NCBI GenBank assembly: GCA_024763275.1
Contig: JANTFT010000007.1
Location: forward strand, 1 to 59,818
Direction of reading: 5' to 3'
DNA from: Anaerolineales bacterium
Lineage (GTDB): Bacteria; Chloroflexota; Anaerolineae; Anaerolineales; UBA11858
Length of the DNA stretch: 59,818 nucleotides
Position 1 is the stretch's first letter. Every line of letters begins with the position of its first letter. The notes under the pieces are model-generated. The model made no database searches. It saw only the letters and a program-made list of their open reading frames with translations, and was not told where the DNA came from. The translations under genes and the position numbers were made by a program. Positions 32,769 to 40,941 of the stretch are shown here, in pieces.

Positions 32769-34682
32769 ATGAGGTTAATAATCCCGGGGAGGTTTGGTCT
32801 GGAAACTAAGAAAATCAACCAGAAACTGGATAACAGATCGAAAACCCTTGAATACCTTCAGCCCGGTACCAAACTGGAAGGTCGCTACAAGATCCATTCC
32901 ACTGTTGGACGGGGAGGGATGGGCGCGGTTTACCGGGCTCAGGACCTGCGCTTCAAGGTCGAAAAAATAGTGGCCGTCAAGGAAATGATCAACCAGGCCA
33001 CTGATCCAGAGATCCAAAAAACCATCGTGGAAGGCTTTGAACGGGAAGCCAACATCCTGGCCACAGTAAGCCATCCCGCCATACCCACGATTTACGATTA
33101 TTTCACCCTGGGCTCACGTTCCTACCTGGTGATGGAATTCGTTGAGGGCGACAACCTGGAGATCAAGCTCCAGCAGCGCCGGGCGCCGTTCACGGAAGAA
33201 GAGGTGATTGCCTGGGGTATCGCTCTCTGCGACGTGCTGGATTATCTGCACAATCATGAACCGGAACCAATCATCTTCCGGGATATCAAACCGGCCAATG
33301 TGATGATCACCCACCGCAACCAGGTCCGCCTGGTTGACTTTGGCATCGCCAAGACCTTCCAGCTGGGATCCAAGGGAACCATGATCGGCACAGAAGGCTA
33401 CTCTCCCCCTGAACAGTACCGGGGCGAAGCCTCCCCAGCTGTGGACATTTATGCCCTGGGAGCAACCCTTCACCATCTGCTCACCAACCAGGATCCCCGG
33501 ACGGAGCCTCCTTTCACATTTGATGAAAGGCCAATCCGGCAGACCAATCCCAACGTCAGTGTTGCCATGGAAACCATTGTCAACACGGCCTTGATGTACA
33601 ATCCCCCGGACAGGTTTGAAGACGCCGCCACGATGAGGAAAGCTCTTATTGCCCTGGCTCAAAAAACCGGATTGCTTGAAGAAGAGATTTCCGTAGCCCA
33701 GGCGACCCAGCTTTTTCAGGACCAAAGCCATTCCCCTATCTGGACATTCACCTGTGAGGATGAGATCCGGGGAACCCCCAATTATGCGGGAGGAGTGATC
33801 TATATAGGCTCCTATGATCACAACATGTACGCGCTGGAAGCTGACAACGGAAAGTTCATCTGGAAATATGCAGCTAACGGGGGCATTGTCAGCAAGCCGG
33901 CCATTTACGACAACAAGGTCTATTTTGGCTCAGTGGACCAGTACGTCCATGCCATATCCTGCCGGGGAGGGAAAAAGGTTTGGGTCCAATCTACCGAGGG
34001 CGCTATCTATTCCTCGCCCGCTATTGCTGAGGGACATCTATTCATCGGTTCCGACGATGAGTATCTACACGTACTCAACCTGATAGCCGGGCGGGAAGCC
34101 TGGCGGGTCAATCTAGGCTCGCGGGTGAGGTCCAGTCCCATCATCGCTAAGGATGCTGTTTATATAGGCTGTGAGAGCGGAGAAATACAAAGTTATGACT
34201 TTAGCGGCAACATCCGCTGGAGAACACCCGCAAAGCGCGCAGTGACAGCCACTCCTCACTTCCAGGACAACGTGATCTATATCACCTCACTTGATGGCCT
34301 ACTGTACGCTATCGATGCCAAATCCGGCTGGGTGATCTGGCGCTTCCGGATGGAAGGTGGTTCGATATCGACTCCTACCACCAATGAAAACCATGTTTAC
34401 GTGGGATCCTCGGACAATACTTTCTACTGCATTAATACCAAATCCGCCAAGAAAGTTTGGACCTTCGAGACCGACAACCAGGTCAACAGCTCGCCAGTAT
34501 ATTACAAAGGCGCTGTATATTTCTGCAATGTCGATGGTATGGTTTACAGCCTCCATGCTGCCAGCGGTCGTTTGCGATGGAAATACCAGGCGGAAGGTCA
34601 AATCACCGGTTCACCGATCATTGTTGATGACGTGCTCTTTGTGGGCGCGTCAGATAATAAGGTTTACGCCCTACCAGTCTAG
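32769..34682 (+). CDS. Ser/Thr kinase with C-terminal PQQ-type beta-propeller
   Basis: The 637-residue protein has a Hanks-type kinase domain (about 38-300) with GRGGMG, Lys71 in AVKEM, FRDIKPANV (170-178, Phe replacing the usual His of HRD) and DFG (190-192). Residues about 325-637 are seven or eight repeats of the type VYVGSSDNTFYCINTKS followed by a W-containing strand, which form a PQQ/BamB-like propeller. I see no membrane helix between the two domains or elsewhere, so the propeller should be in the cytoplasm, acting as a sensor or docking surface. The start is ATG 32769, about 10 bases after AGGGGAT. A phosphatase gene follows 19 bases later. Confidence 0.9.
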   Translation: MRLIIPGRFGLETKKINQKLDNRSKTLEYLQPGTKLEGRYKIHSTVGRGGMGAVYRAQDLRFKVEKIVAVKEMINQATDPEIQKTIVEGFEREANILATVSHPAIPTIYDYFTLGSRSYLVMEFVEGDNLEIKLQQRRAPFTEEEVIAWGIALCDVLDYLHNHEPEPIIFRDIKPANVMITHRNQVRLVDFGIAKTFQLGSKGTMIGTEGYSPPEQYRGEASPAVDIYALGATLHHLLTNQDPRTEPPFTFDERPIRQTNPNVSVAMETIVNTALMYNPPDRFEDAATMRKALIALAQKTGLLEEEISVAQATQLFQDQSHSPIWTFTCEDEIRGTPNYAGGVIYIGSYDHNMYALEADNGKFIWKYAANGGIVSKPAIYDNKVYFGSVDQYVHAISCRGGKKVWVQSTEGAIYSSPAIAEGHLFIGSDDEYLHVLNLIAGREAWRVNLGSRVRSSPIIAKDAVYIGCESGEIQSYDFSGNIRWRTPAKRAVTATPHFQDNVIYITSLDGLLYAIDAKSGWVIWRFRMEGGSISTPTTNENHVYVGSSDNTFYCINTKSAKKVWTFETDNQVNSSPVYYKGAVYFCNVDGMVYSLHAASGRLRWKYQAEGQITGSPIIVDDVLFVGASDNKVYALPV

Positions 34683-34701
34683 TCGCAGCGATTGAGAGAA
34701 A

Positions 34702-35628
34702 ATGATCAAAAGATTCCAAAAAACCCTAAAAGGTCTCTTCCAACCCAGGTCTAATAACGGTCCAGTGGCCACTTCGGTACCAGAGAAATCCATTGATACC
34801 AAGGAACTGGAAAGAAAGCCCTCGCTTGAAGTTGAAGCCAGCAAAGCGGTATACAGCTCACCGCATATCCAGGTAGGCTACGGGCTCTCAACTGGAAAAC
34901 AAAGAACTCACAATGAGGACGCCTTCTTCACCCTGACAACGATGTTCTCGTATAATGAAACCGAGCTTCCCTTTGGTCTCTATATCATTGCCGATGGAAT
35001 GGGCGGCCATAAAAACGGGGAAATCGCCAGCGAACTGGCGATCCGGACCATTGTGGGCACAATTTTGACGGAGATCTACACCCCATTGATGGGTTTGGAT
35101 CCCCAACCCGGGGATTTATCCTACCGGGAAGTGTTTTACACCGGGATCGAAAAGGCCAATTCAGAGATCATCACCAACTCCTACGGAGGCGGAACAACCA
35201 TGACCGCCATTTTGGTGATCGGTGATCAGATGACCATCGCCCATGTCGGCGACAGCCGGGTTTACTCGATCGACACGACCGGACAGATGGAACCCTTAAC
35301 GCGGGATCACTCCCTCGTGAAACGCCTTCAAGAGCTGGGGCAAATCACCCCTGAAGAAGCCGCTGTTCATCCTCAGCGGAATGTGCTTTATCGGGCTTTG
35401 GGTCAAGGGGAACCCTTTGAACCAGAAATAATTTCCACCACCCGACCGGAGGATGGCTCCCTGCTGGTCTGCTCAGATGGGCTCTGGAGCATTGTCGGAC
35501 AGGAAGGAATGCGGTCGATTATCAAATCTGGAGTCTCTCCCCAGGATATCTGTGACCGGCTGCTTGACGCGGCCAACGACGCAGGTGGCCCAGATAATAT
35601 ATCTGCGATCCTGGTGGAGTTCTCCTGA
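34702..35628 (+). CDS. PP2C-family protein phosphatase
   Basis: The 308-residue protein has the metal-dependent phosphatase motifs THNEDAFF (69-76), DGMGGH (98-103), VGDSRVY near 191, CSDGLW near 258 and DNISAI near the end. It removes phosphate from Ser/Thr residues with Mn2+ or Mg2+. A basic, probably unstructured extension of about 55 residues precedes the catalytic domain and may serve for docking. It sits between the propeller kinase and the J-domain/VWA gene, so it is the natural partner that resets the kinase's targets. No membrane segment is visible. Confidence 0.93.
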   Translation: MIKRFQKTLKGLFQPRSNNGPVATSVPEKSIDTKELERKPSLEVEASKAVYSSPHIQVGYGLSTGKQRTHNEDAFFTLTTMFSYNETELPFGLYIIADGMGGHKNGEIASELAIRTIVGTILTEIYTPLMGLDPQPGDLSYREVFYTGIEKANSEIITNSYGGGTTMTAILVIGDQMTIAHVGDSRVYSIDTTGQMEPLTRDHSLVKRLQELGQITPEEAAVHPQRNVLYRALGQGEPFEPEIISTTRPEDGSLLVCSDGLWSIVGQEGMRSIIKSGVSPQDICDRLLDAANDAGGPDNISAILVEFS

Positions 35629-35643
35629 CCAACTACCAAACCT

Positions 35644-37101
35644 ATGCCTGATAAGACCGATTTCTACCAGCGGCTGAATATAGACACTGGCGCATCCGAA
35701 CAGGCCATTAAAAAGGCCTATCGCATGGCAGTTAGAAAGACCCACCCGGATGTCAACAGGAATCCAGGGGCCACCCAGATGTTCCTGGATATCCAGGAAG
35801 CTTATCAGGTGCTGTCCGACCCTTCTAAAAAGGAAAAATACGATCTTGGCCGCGATCCTGGCGAGTCAATTCCTAACATTCATGTAACGATAGAATACAG
35901 CCAAACATCTCTGCTGAGATTGGAAGAGCCCCAGGTTATTTACGCCCTGGTGGACATCGTTGCCACTGAAGAGGAGCCTGATACCGCCGCGCTACCCTTG
36001 AACATCGCCATTGTGGTTGACAACTCAACGTCGATGGCCGGTGCCCGGCTGGATATTCTCAAAGTAGCCACCAAAGAAATCATCCAGGATCTGGGGGAAG
36101 AAGACCTGGTCTCTCTGATCAGCTTCAATGACCGGGCCGAGGTGCTCATGCCCAGCCAGTCCCAACCCTCTGCCCGGGTGATAGACACCAGCATTAATGG
36201 CCTGTTTGCGGAAGGCGGTACGGAGATCTATCAAGGCATTGAAGCAGGATATCAAGAGATCAAAAAGAACTCTTCTTTCAATTATGTCAATCACATCATC
36301 CTGATTACTGACGGCCACACCTATGGCGATGAAGACAATTGCCTGGCCCTGGCCAAGACAGCTGCGGAGGAGGATATCGGCATCAGCGGATTGGGGATTG
36401 GCATTGAATGGAATGATACTTTCGTTGATCAGCTCACTGCCCTGACTGGAGGACAGAGCATTTACATCCATGACATCAAGCAGGTGAAGGAATTCCTGGA
36501 GCACAGCATCACAGCCCTCAAACAAGCTACCTCTAGACGAGTAACCCTGGAGTTGGTTCCCGCCCCAGGAGTCCAGGTCACTTCCGCGTTCAGGATCCTT
36601 CCCGAAGCCCTTCCCCTCCCCCATCAGGAAATTTACTCTCTGGGTATTCTAAAGAAAGACCAACCGCACCGGGTGCTGTTCGAGTTTCTCATTGAACCCA
36701 TTTCCAGTAAGATCGAAAGGGCGGTGATCGCTTCAGGAGAGTTTTCGATAAAGCGCCAGCATAAGGACATCAGCCTGCCTTTCACCCTGGAGAGAGGCTT
36801 GATCCCCCCCTCCGAAGAGCTGGCCCCTCCCACTAAGGAGATCTTCCAGGCAATCAGCCATCTGGCATTTTACCGCCTGCAGGATAAAGCCCAGCGTGAT
36901 ATCGCCCTGGGAGAGCCAGGAAACGCCTATCAGCGGCTGATGAACCTTTCTTCCCATCTGATGGCCAAAGGAGAAAGCGGTTTGGCTAAAATTGCCATGA
37001 ATGAAGCGGAATATATCAGATCCCACAACAATTTCAGCCCCACCGGAAAGAAACAGCTAAAATACGGCACCATGCATTTGATGCTGCCCGATAAAACATG
37101 A
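35644..37101 (+). CDS. J-domain/von Willebrand A fusion protein
   Basis: The 485-residue protein starts with a J domain (about 5-70) that has the HPD tripeptide (34-36), the DnaK-stimulating motif. A VWA domain follows at about 118-290 with a complete metal site: DNSTS (126-130), Thr193 and ITDGHT with Asp223. The last 190 residues are a beta-rich segment then helices, as in other VWA proteins with a trailing bundle. I know of no described protein with this exact order. It overlaps the FHA gene by four bases and follows the phosphatase by 15. It may bring Hsp70 to a target held by the VWA domain. No signal peptide is present. Confidence 0.88.
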   Translation: MPDKTDFYQRLNIDTGASEQAIKKAYRMAVRKTHPDVNRNPGATQMFLDIQEAYQVLSDPSKKEKYDLGRDPGESIPNIHVTIEYSQTSLLRLEEPQVIYALVDIVATEEEPDTAALPLNIAIVVDNSTSMAGARLDILKVATKEIIQDLGEEDLVSLISFNDRAEVLMPSQSQPSARVIDTSINGLFAEGGTEIYQGIEAGYQEIKKNSSFNYVNHIILITDGHTYGDEDNCLALAKTAAEEDIGISGLGIGIEWNDTFVDQLTALTGGQSIYIHDIKQVKEFLEHSITALKQATSRRVTLELVPAPGVQVTSAFRILPEALPLPHQEIYSLGILKKDQPHRVLFEFLIEPISSKIERAVIASGEFSIKRQHKDISLPFTLERGLIPPSEELAPPTKEIFQAISHLAFYRLQDKAQRDIALGEPGNAYQRLMNLSSHLMAKGESGLAKIAMNEAEYIRSHNNFSPTGKKQLKYGTMHLMLPDKT

Positions 37102-37619
37102 ATAGATGTAAATTGTGTGGCCACGAGGAATATAACGGAGCGCTGTTCTGCAGTGAGTGCGGATCTCAGCTGGTCTTTACGGACGGCCTAAAAGTAGACA
37201 CCCTGGTCTACCCCGCCCAGATCAGGGGGTTAAATCTGGATATATCCAACACCGTGCCCAAGAAGTTGCTAGAGGAAAAGGAGTTTATCCTCTACTATGC
37301 CGACGGAGAAGAGACCCTGGACCTCCCGGATCAAAATGAGTTCACTATCGGTAGGCTGGTTGAGGGACAGGTGATCGCCCCGGACGTGGACCTCAATAAA
37401 TACGATGCTTATAACCTGGGAATATCCAGACTGCACGCAACCATCCGGATAGACCCCCAAGCAAAAAAGGTGTACGTGATAGATCTGGGATCCGCCAATG
37501 GATCCAAAGTAAATGGATATGAGATTCCCGCCAACTCCGAAGTACCTTTAAATCACGGCGATGTCTTAACCCTGGGAAAATTCAACCTGAAGGTGATTCT
37601 CCCGAGTGAAATGAAATAA
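37098..37619 (+). CDS. Zinc-ribbon FHA-domain protein
   Basis: The 173-residue protein starts with a four-cysteine zinc ribbon (Cys4, Cys7, Cys18, Cys21). Its FHA domain (about 64-170) has Gly85-Arg86, SRLHA (110-114) and GSANGSKVNG (131-140), the residues that bind phosphothreonine. It should read threonine phosphorylation made by the kinase two genes upstream of the J-VWA gene. The start overlaps the J-VWA stop codon (ATGA), so the two are translationally coupled and may form a complex. There is no enzymatic domain. Confidence 0.9.
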   Translation: MNRCKLCGHEEYNGALFCSECGSQLVFTDGLKVDTLVYPAQIRGLNLDISNTVPKKLLEEKEFILYYADGEETLDLPDQNEFTIGRLVEGQVIAPDVDLNKYDAYNLGISRLHATIRIDPQAKKVYVIDLGSANGSKVNGYEIPANSEVPLNHGDVLTLGKFNLKVILPSEMK

Positions 37620-37631
37620 GGAAGGTTTGAT

Positions 37632-37874
37632 ATGTCAACAACTGTCATAGTGCACATCAGAAACTCAGAACCGATGATGGCTGAGATCGATGATATGCCC
37701 CAGGCCGCAGACACATTGATCAAACTCAACAATCCCCGCCAGCGGGACGGCAAGGATCTGGTATTTCTGGAACACAATGTGGTCACCGTTTACTGGCCCT
37801 GGTCGGAAATCAGTTTTATTGAAATCATGCCGGGAGAAACCGGTGAAGAAGTAGTCAGCTTTGTCAGGGAATAA
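37632..37874 (+). CDS. Small conserved-looking protein of unknown function
   Basis: This 80-residue protein is not one I recognise. It begins with a beta-strand-like [12 protein letters not shown], has an acidic central turn and a strand pair around [20 protein letters not shown], suggesting a small beta-barrel or sheet. It has a good ribosome site (AAGGAAGG), starts 12 bases after the FHA gene and ends one base before the response-regulator ATG. That packing argues strongly that it is a real gene and may be a small adaptor of the module. Confidence 0.7.
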   Translation: MSTTVIVHIRNSEPMMAEIDDMPQAADTLIKLNNPRQRDGKDLVFLEHNVVTVYWPWSEISFIEIMPGETGEEVVSFVRE

Positions 37875-37875
37875 A

Positions 37876-38604
37876 ATGAGCGCTGAAAAAACCAAATCCA
37901 AGATCCTGGTAGTTGATGATGAGAAGCGCATGGTCCGGTTCATCCAGCTCAATCTGGAACAGGACGGCTTTCAAGTCGTCACTGCCTATAATGGAAAAGA
38001 AGCCCTGGAGCAGGTCAGGACCCAGCTGCCGGACCTGGTCCTTCTGGACATCATGATGCCGGACATTAACGGTTTCGAGGTATTGAAAAAGATCCGCGAA
38101 GTCAACAGTGTGCCAGTGATCATGCTGACCGCAAAAGGGGAAGAAGATGACCGCATCCAGGGGCTGGAGTTGGGAGCGGATGACTACATCACCAAGCCAT
38201 TCAGTCCCCGGGAACTGGTCAGCCGTATCCGGGCGGTTCTGCGCAGGACAAAGGCATTCCAAGAGGACCAGGTTGATGTCATCAAGGTGGATGACCGCCT
38301 GACAATCGACTTTTCCCGCCGGGAAGTCTGGGTAGAAGGCAAAAAGGTCGATCTGCGCCCCACGGAGTACCGCCTGCTGTATCATCTCGTTCAAAATGCC
38401 GGATGGGTGAACACCCATGAACAGCTGCTCTCCAAAGTATGGGGTTTCGAATACCAGGATGAACCCCATTATGTGCGCCTGTATGTGAACTACCTTCGCA
38501 AGAAACTCGAGAAAGACCCCTCCCATCCTAAATACATCCTCACCGAGAGAGGCGTGGGGTACAGGTTCGTGGATTATAAAAGGGCACAGGAGAAAGGGAG
38601 CTGA
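37876..38604 (+). CDS. OmpR-family response regulator
   Basis: The 242-residue protein has a receiver domain (about 9-123; acidic pocket Asp14, Asp15; phosphate acceptor Asp58; Lys in TKPF) and an OmpR/PhoB winged helix (about 135-235, ending [11 protein letters not shown]). It should activate or repress transcription when phosphorylated. No histidine kinase gene is adjacent. The ATG at 37876 is one base after the small-protein stop, with AGGGA as ribosome site. Its place at the end of the kinase-phosphatase-FHA string suggests Ser/Thr phosphorylation may feed into it. Confidence 0.92.
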   Translation: MSAEKTKSKILVVDDEKRMVRFIQLNLEQDGFQVVTAYNGKEALEQVRTQLPDLVLLDIMMPDINGFEVLKKIREVNSVPVIMLTAKGEEDDRIQGLELGADDYITKPFSPRELVSRIRAVLRRTKAFQEDQVDVIKVDDRLTIDFSRREVWVEGKKVDLRPTEYRLLYHLVQNAGWVNTHEQLLSKVWGFEYQDEPHYVRLYVNYLRKKLEKDPSHPKYILTERGVGYRFVDYKRAQEKGS

Positions 38605-38624
38605 GGTCAGGGAAACAGGCCTCC

Positions 38625-38653
38625 TTGCCAGTCGTGACACTCTAGTATATACT
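38625..38653 (+). promoter_or_regulatory. Promoter of the NarL-type regulator
   Basis: TTGCCA (38625-38630), a 17-base spacer and TATACT (38648-38653) match the sigma-70 consensus at 5/6 in each box. The predicted start is near 38660, about 22 bases before the ATG, which leaves room for the AGGAGAAAG ribosome site. The regulator can therefore be made separately from the upstream module. Confidence 0.7.
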
Positions 38654-38681
38654 GTCTCCACAAAAAAACAGGAGAAAGCAT

Positions 38682-39353
38682 ATGTCTTTCCAGCGAATTT
38701 TATTAGTAGACGACCACGAAGTTGTCCGATTGGGGCTAAAGTCACTCCTCAATCGGCACACCAAATTCCAGGTCGTTGCTGAGGCGGCAACCGGCGATGA
38801 AGCGGTGACCAAGGTAGAGCAGTACCACCCTGATGTCGTCGTCATGGACATTCGCCTTCCTGGTGGGTCAGGCATTGAAGCTTGCGAAAAGATCATTGAA
38901 AAATACCCTGAAACCAAGATCATCATGCTGACTTCCTATGCGGAGGACGAGATGCTGTTTTCCGCTATTCGGGCAGGAGCATCCGGCTACGTCCTGAAAC
39001 AGGTTGGCAGCAACGAATTGATTGACGCCATTGAGGCCGTAGGTCGCGGAGAAGCCCTGCTGGATCCAGCTGTGACCCAGCGCGTATTCAAAGAAGTCCG
39101 CAAGGCAGCCCGGGAAGAGGAAGCCTCTGCCTTCACCGACCTGACGGATCAGGAAAAACACGTGCTGATCCATGTCTCAGAGGGAAAGACCAACCGGGAA
39201 ATTGCTAAGACCCTCTACCTGGGAGAAGGCACGGTCAGGAATTATGTCAGCAGCATCCTGTCCAAACTGAATGTCAGCAACCGGGCGGAAGCGGCTGCCT
39301 ATGCGGTAAAACACAACCTCCGCAACCACCTGGTACACCTCTCAAAGGATTAG
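38682..39353 (+). CDS. NarL/LuxR-type response regulator
   Basis: The 223-residue protein has a receiver domain (about 5-120; Asp10, Asp11, acceptor Asp56) and a C-terminal LuxR helix-turn-helix (about 150-212; LTDQEKHVL then [15 protein letters not shown]). The pattern is close to DevR/LiaR-type regulators. No sensor kinase lies next to it. It has its own promoter and ends just before a strong bidirectional terminator. Together with the OmpR-type regulator it gives the signalling region two DNA-binding outputs. Confidence 0.93.
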   Translation: MSFQRILLVDDHEVVRLGLKSLLNRHTKFQVVAEAATGDEAVTKVEQYHPDVVVMDIRLPGGSGIEACEKIIEKYPETKIIMLTSYAEDEMLFSAIRAGASGYVLKQVGSNELIDAIEAVGRGEALLDPAVTQRVFKEVRKAAREEEASAFTDLTDQEKHVLIHVSEGKTNREIAKTLYLGEGTVRNYVSSILSKLNVSNRAEAAAYAVKHNLRNHLVHLSKD

Positions 39354-39382
39354 CTCATTCCAGGTTTGGGAAAGCGCGAAAG

Positions 39383-39412
39383 AAAAACTGCAGGGAAGTC
39401 CCTGCAGTTTTT
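39383..39412. terminator. Bidirectional terminator
   Basis: AAAAACTGCAGGGA and TCCCTGCAGTTTTT form a perfect 14-bp inverted repeat with a two-base centre. T-runs occur on both strands. It serves the NarL-type regulator on plus and the SH3-like protein gene on minus. Confidence 0.9.
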
Positions 39413-39414
39413 CT

Positions 39415-39882
39415 TTATTGATTCTGAGCTGGTACAAGGTAGTTGGAAACAGCCCAGCCCTGCAACGATGGATTCAAAGGGGCCTCCAACTGCCACCACA
39501 GATACCCATCACGATCCTCCGGACCACCCTTGACAAGATAGATCTCACCTTCATAACCCAGATAGGCGATTTCTCCGTTTAAGGAGGGATCCCGGCGCAA
39601 GCGGAGGCCTTCCCCTCCAGTTCCAGTGATCTGCACATATTCACCCACCCGGATACCGCTGGTCCCGGCGGGGGTTGGAGATACCAGGGGAATCTCCGTG
39701 GGGGTAGGCAGGGGAGTTTGAGTCGCGGTAGGAACAGGAATAACAGTGATCGCTCCCCCGCCCTGATAAGCTGTCCGGGAGGATGGGGCCAGCCAGCCCG
39801 CCGCCAGAAAGGAAAGAACCACCAGAACACTGGCTGTCAGGATCGAACCGGCGATCACCCAGGGGTTGAGAACGTCTTTCAT
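39415..39882 (-). CDS. Membrane-stalked SH3-like protein
   Basis: The 155-residue protein has one N-terminal membrane helix (about 10-32) and a Pro/Thr-rich stalk (about 48-72; VPTATQTPLPTPTE). A domain of about 75 residues resembling bacterial SH3 follows, with RVGEYVQITGTGGEGLRLR and WWQLEAP. Such domains bind peptidoglycan or other cell-surface partners, and the stalk would hold it outside the membrane. It overlaps the diacylglycerol-kinase-like gene by four bases (ATGA). Pro/Thr stalks of this kind are frequent in Chloroflexota. Confidence 0.75.
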   Translation of the reverse strand: MKDVLNPWVIAGSILTASVLVVLSFLAAGWLAPSSRTAYQGGGAITVIPVPTATQTPLPTPTEIPLVSPTPAGTSGIRVGEYVQITGTGGEGLRLRRDPSLNGEIAYLGYEGEIYLVKGGPEDRDGYLWWQLEAPLNPSLQGWAVSNYLVPAQNQ

Positions 39883-40823
39883 AAAACCTGATCGGAAAAT
39901 AAATGTCTTGGTAAATCATCGGGCACCATTACATTCAGTGCCAGGGGCTTGATGGTGATGGTCACATCCTTGGAAGGTGTGCTGGGTTCGCCGTCAAGCT
40001 GTAGATAAAGTTCCGTGGCGGATTTGATCCTGATTTCCTGGCAGCTTCTGTGGAGGGTCTTTTCGGAATTAAGGTGCCTGCCAGAGGCCAGGTCGATCAG
40101 ATGCTGAAGTATTTCCAACGTGCTGTCACCTGAGAAGAGCCACAAATCCATCCGGCCATCATCCAGCATCGCCTGAGGAGAAACTTCGGCCATACCTCCT
40201 GCATATAGGTGTATGTTGGTAGCCAGGGCCAGAATAAATGTACCTTCGTGCTTCTCGCCATCAACCCAGATGTCCAAATCCATTCCCGGCCAGGAATAAG
40301 CCAGCCAGGCCAGGTTGGCGGCATACTGGGTTGTCGGGAACTGCTTTTCCAGCCGGGAACGGGGTTCAAGGTGGTGGACGATAAAAGCATCAAACCCCAC
40401 CCCGGCCCATAGCAAGAACGGGATACCCTGACAGATTCCCACATCCATGGTATGCACCCGTCCGTTAAGGAGCTTTTTTACGCTGTTCTCCAGCGCCGCC
40501 CAGTTGGTCCAGGACAAGGTTGGCAGCCCTAATTCCTGAGCCCACACATTGGCTGTCCCCGCAGGAAGTACTGCCAGTCTGGTCTGGCTTCCCAGTAATC
40601 CAGCTACCGCCTCGTGAACTGATCCATCACCACCCGCCACAAATACAGCATCCATCCCCTTGCGGGCAGCTTTTCTGGAGAATTTGGTGATCTCTTCACT
40701 GGTTGTGGTTTTCTGAATCTCAACATCCCAACCGTTATTGGTCAAGACCCTGGCTGCCCGCTCTACCAGCGGGCGTGACGGGAAGCGCCCGGCCATGGGA
40801 TTATAGATCAGCAGTCCTTTCAT
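39879..40823 (-). CDS. Diacylglycerol/lipid kinase family protein
   Basis: The 314-residue protein matches the DAGK catalytic/YegS family: GLLIYNPMAG at the N-terminus, GGDGSVHEAV near 66 (nucleotide loop) and VLPAGTANVWAQELG near 85. A C-terminal beta-sandwich domain follows. It would phosphorylate a lipid such as diacylglycerol or a related alcohol using ATP. It is a soluble protein that acts at the membrane face. It is encoded upstream of and overlapping the stalked SH3-like protein. A sphingosine-type or undecaprenol-type substrate cannot be ruled out. Confidence 0.88.
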   Translation of the reverse strand: MKGLLIYNPMAGRFPSRPLVERAARVLTNNGWDVEIQKTTTSEEITKFSRKAARKGMDAVFVAGGDGSVHEAVAGLLGSQTRLAVLPAGTANVWAQELGLPTLSWTNWAALENSVKKLLNGRVHTMDVGICQGIPFLLWAGVGFDAFIVHHLEPRSRLEKQFPTTQYAANLAWLAYSWPGMDLDIWVDGEKHEGTFILALATNIHLYAGGMAEVSPQAMLDDGRMDLWLFSGDSTLEILQHLIDLASGRHLNSEKTLHRSCQEIRIKSATELYLQLDGEPSTPSKDVTITIKPLALNVMVPDDLPRHLFSDQVL

Positions 40824-40837
40824 AGTTTGCGCCAGTA

Positions 40838-40866
40838 CATATATCTGCTTGAGGCCCTGCCTTCAA
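40838..40866 (-). promoter_or_regulatory. Candidate promoter of the lipid kinase gene
   Basis: On the minus strand TTGAAG (40866-40861), a 17-base spacer and TATATG (40843-40838) lie 15 bases before the ATG. Each box matches consensus at 4/6. The spacing is ideal but the boxes are weak, and the leader would be very short. Confidence 0.35.
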
Positions 40867-40941
40867 AGTGTACTCCATTGCCAAACCATCGTCAATCAGA
40901 TGATGGTACAATCAAAACGGCAGAGCTACAAGGTCGTCTAA

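Noticed and set aside
37864-38745. 293-codon open frame on minus opposite the OmpR-type regulator
   Set aside because: It runs antisense through the regulator and across a good promoter. Codon pattern and motifs favour the plus strand.
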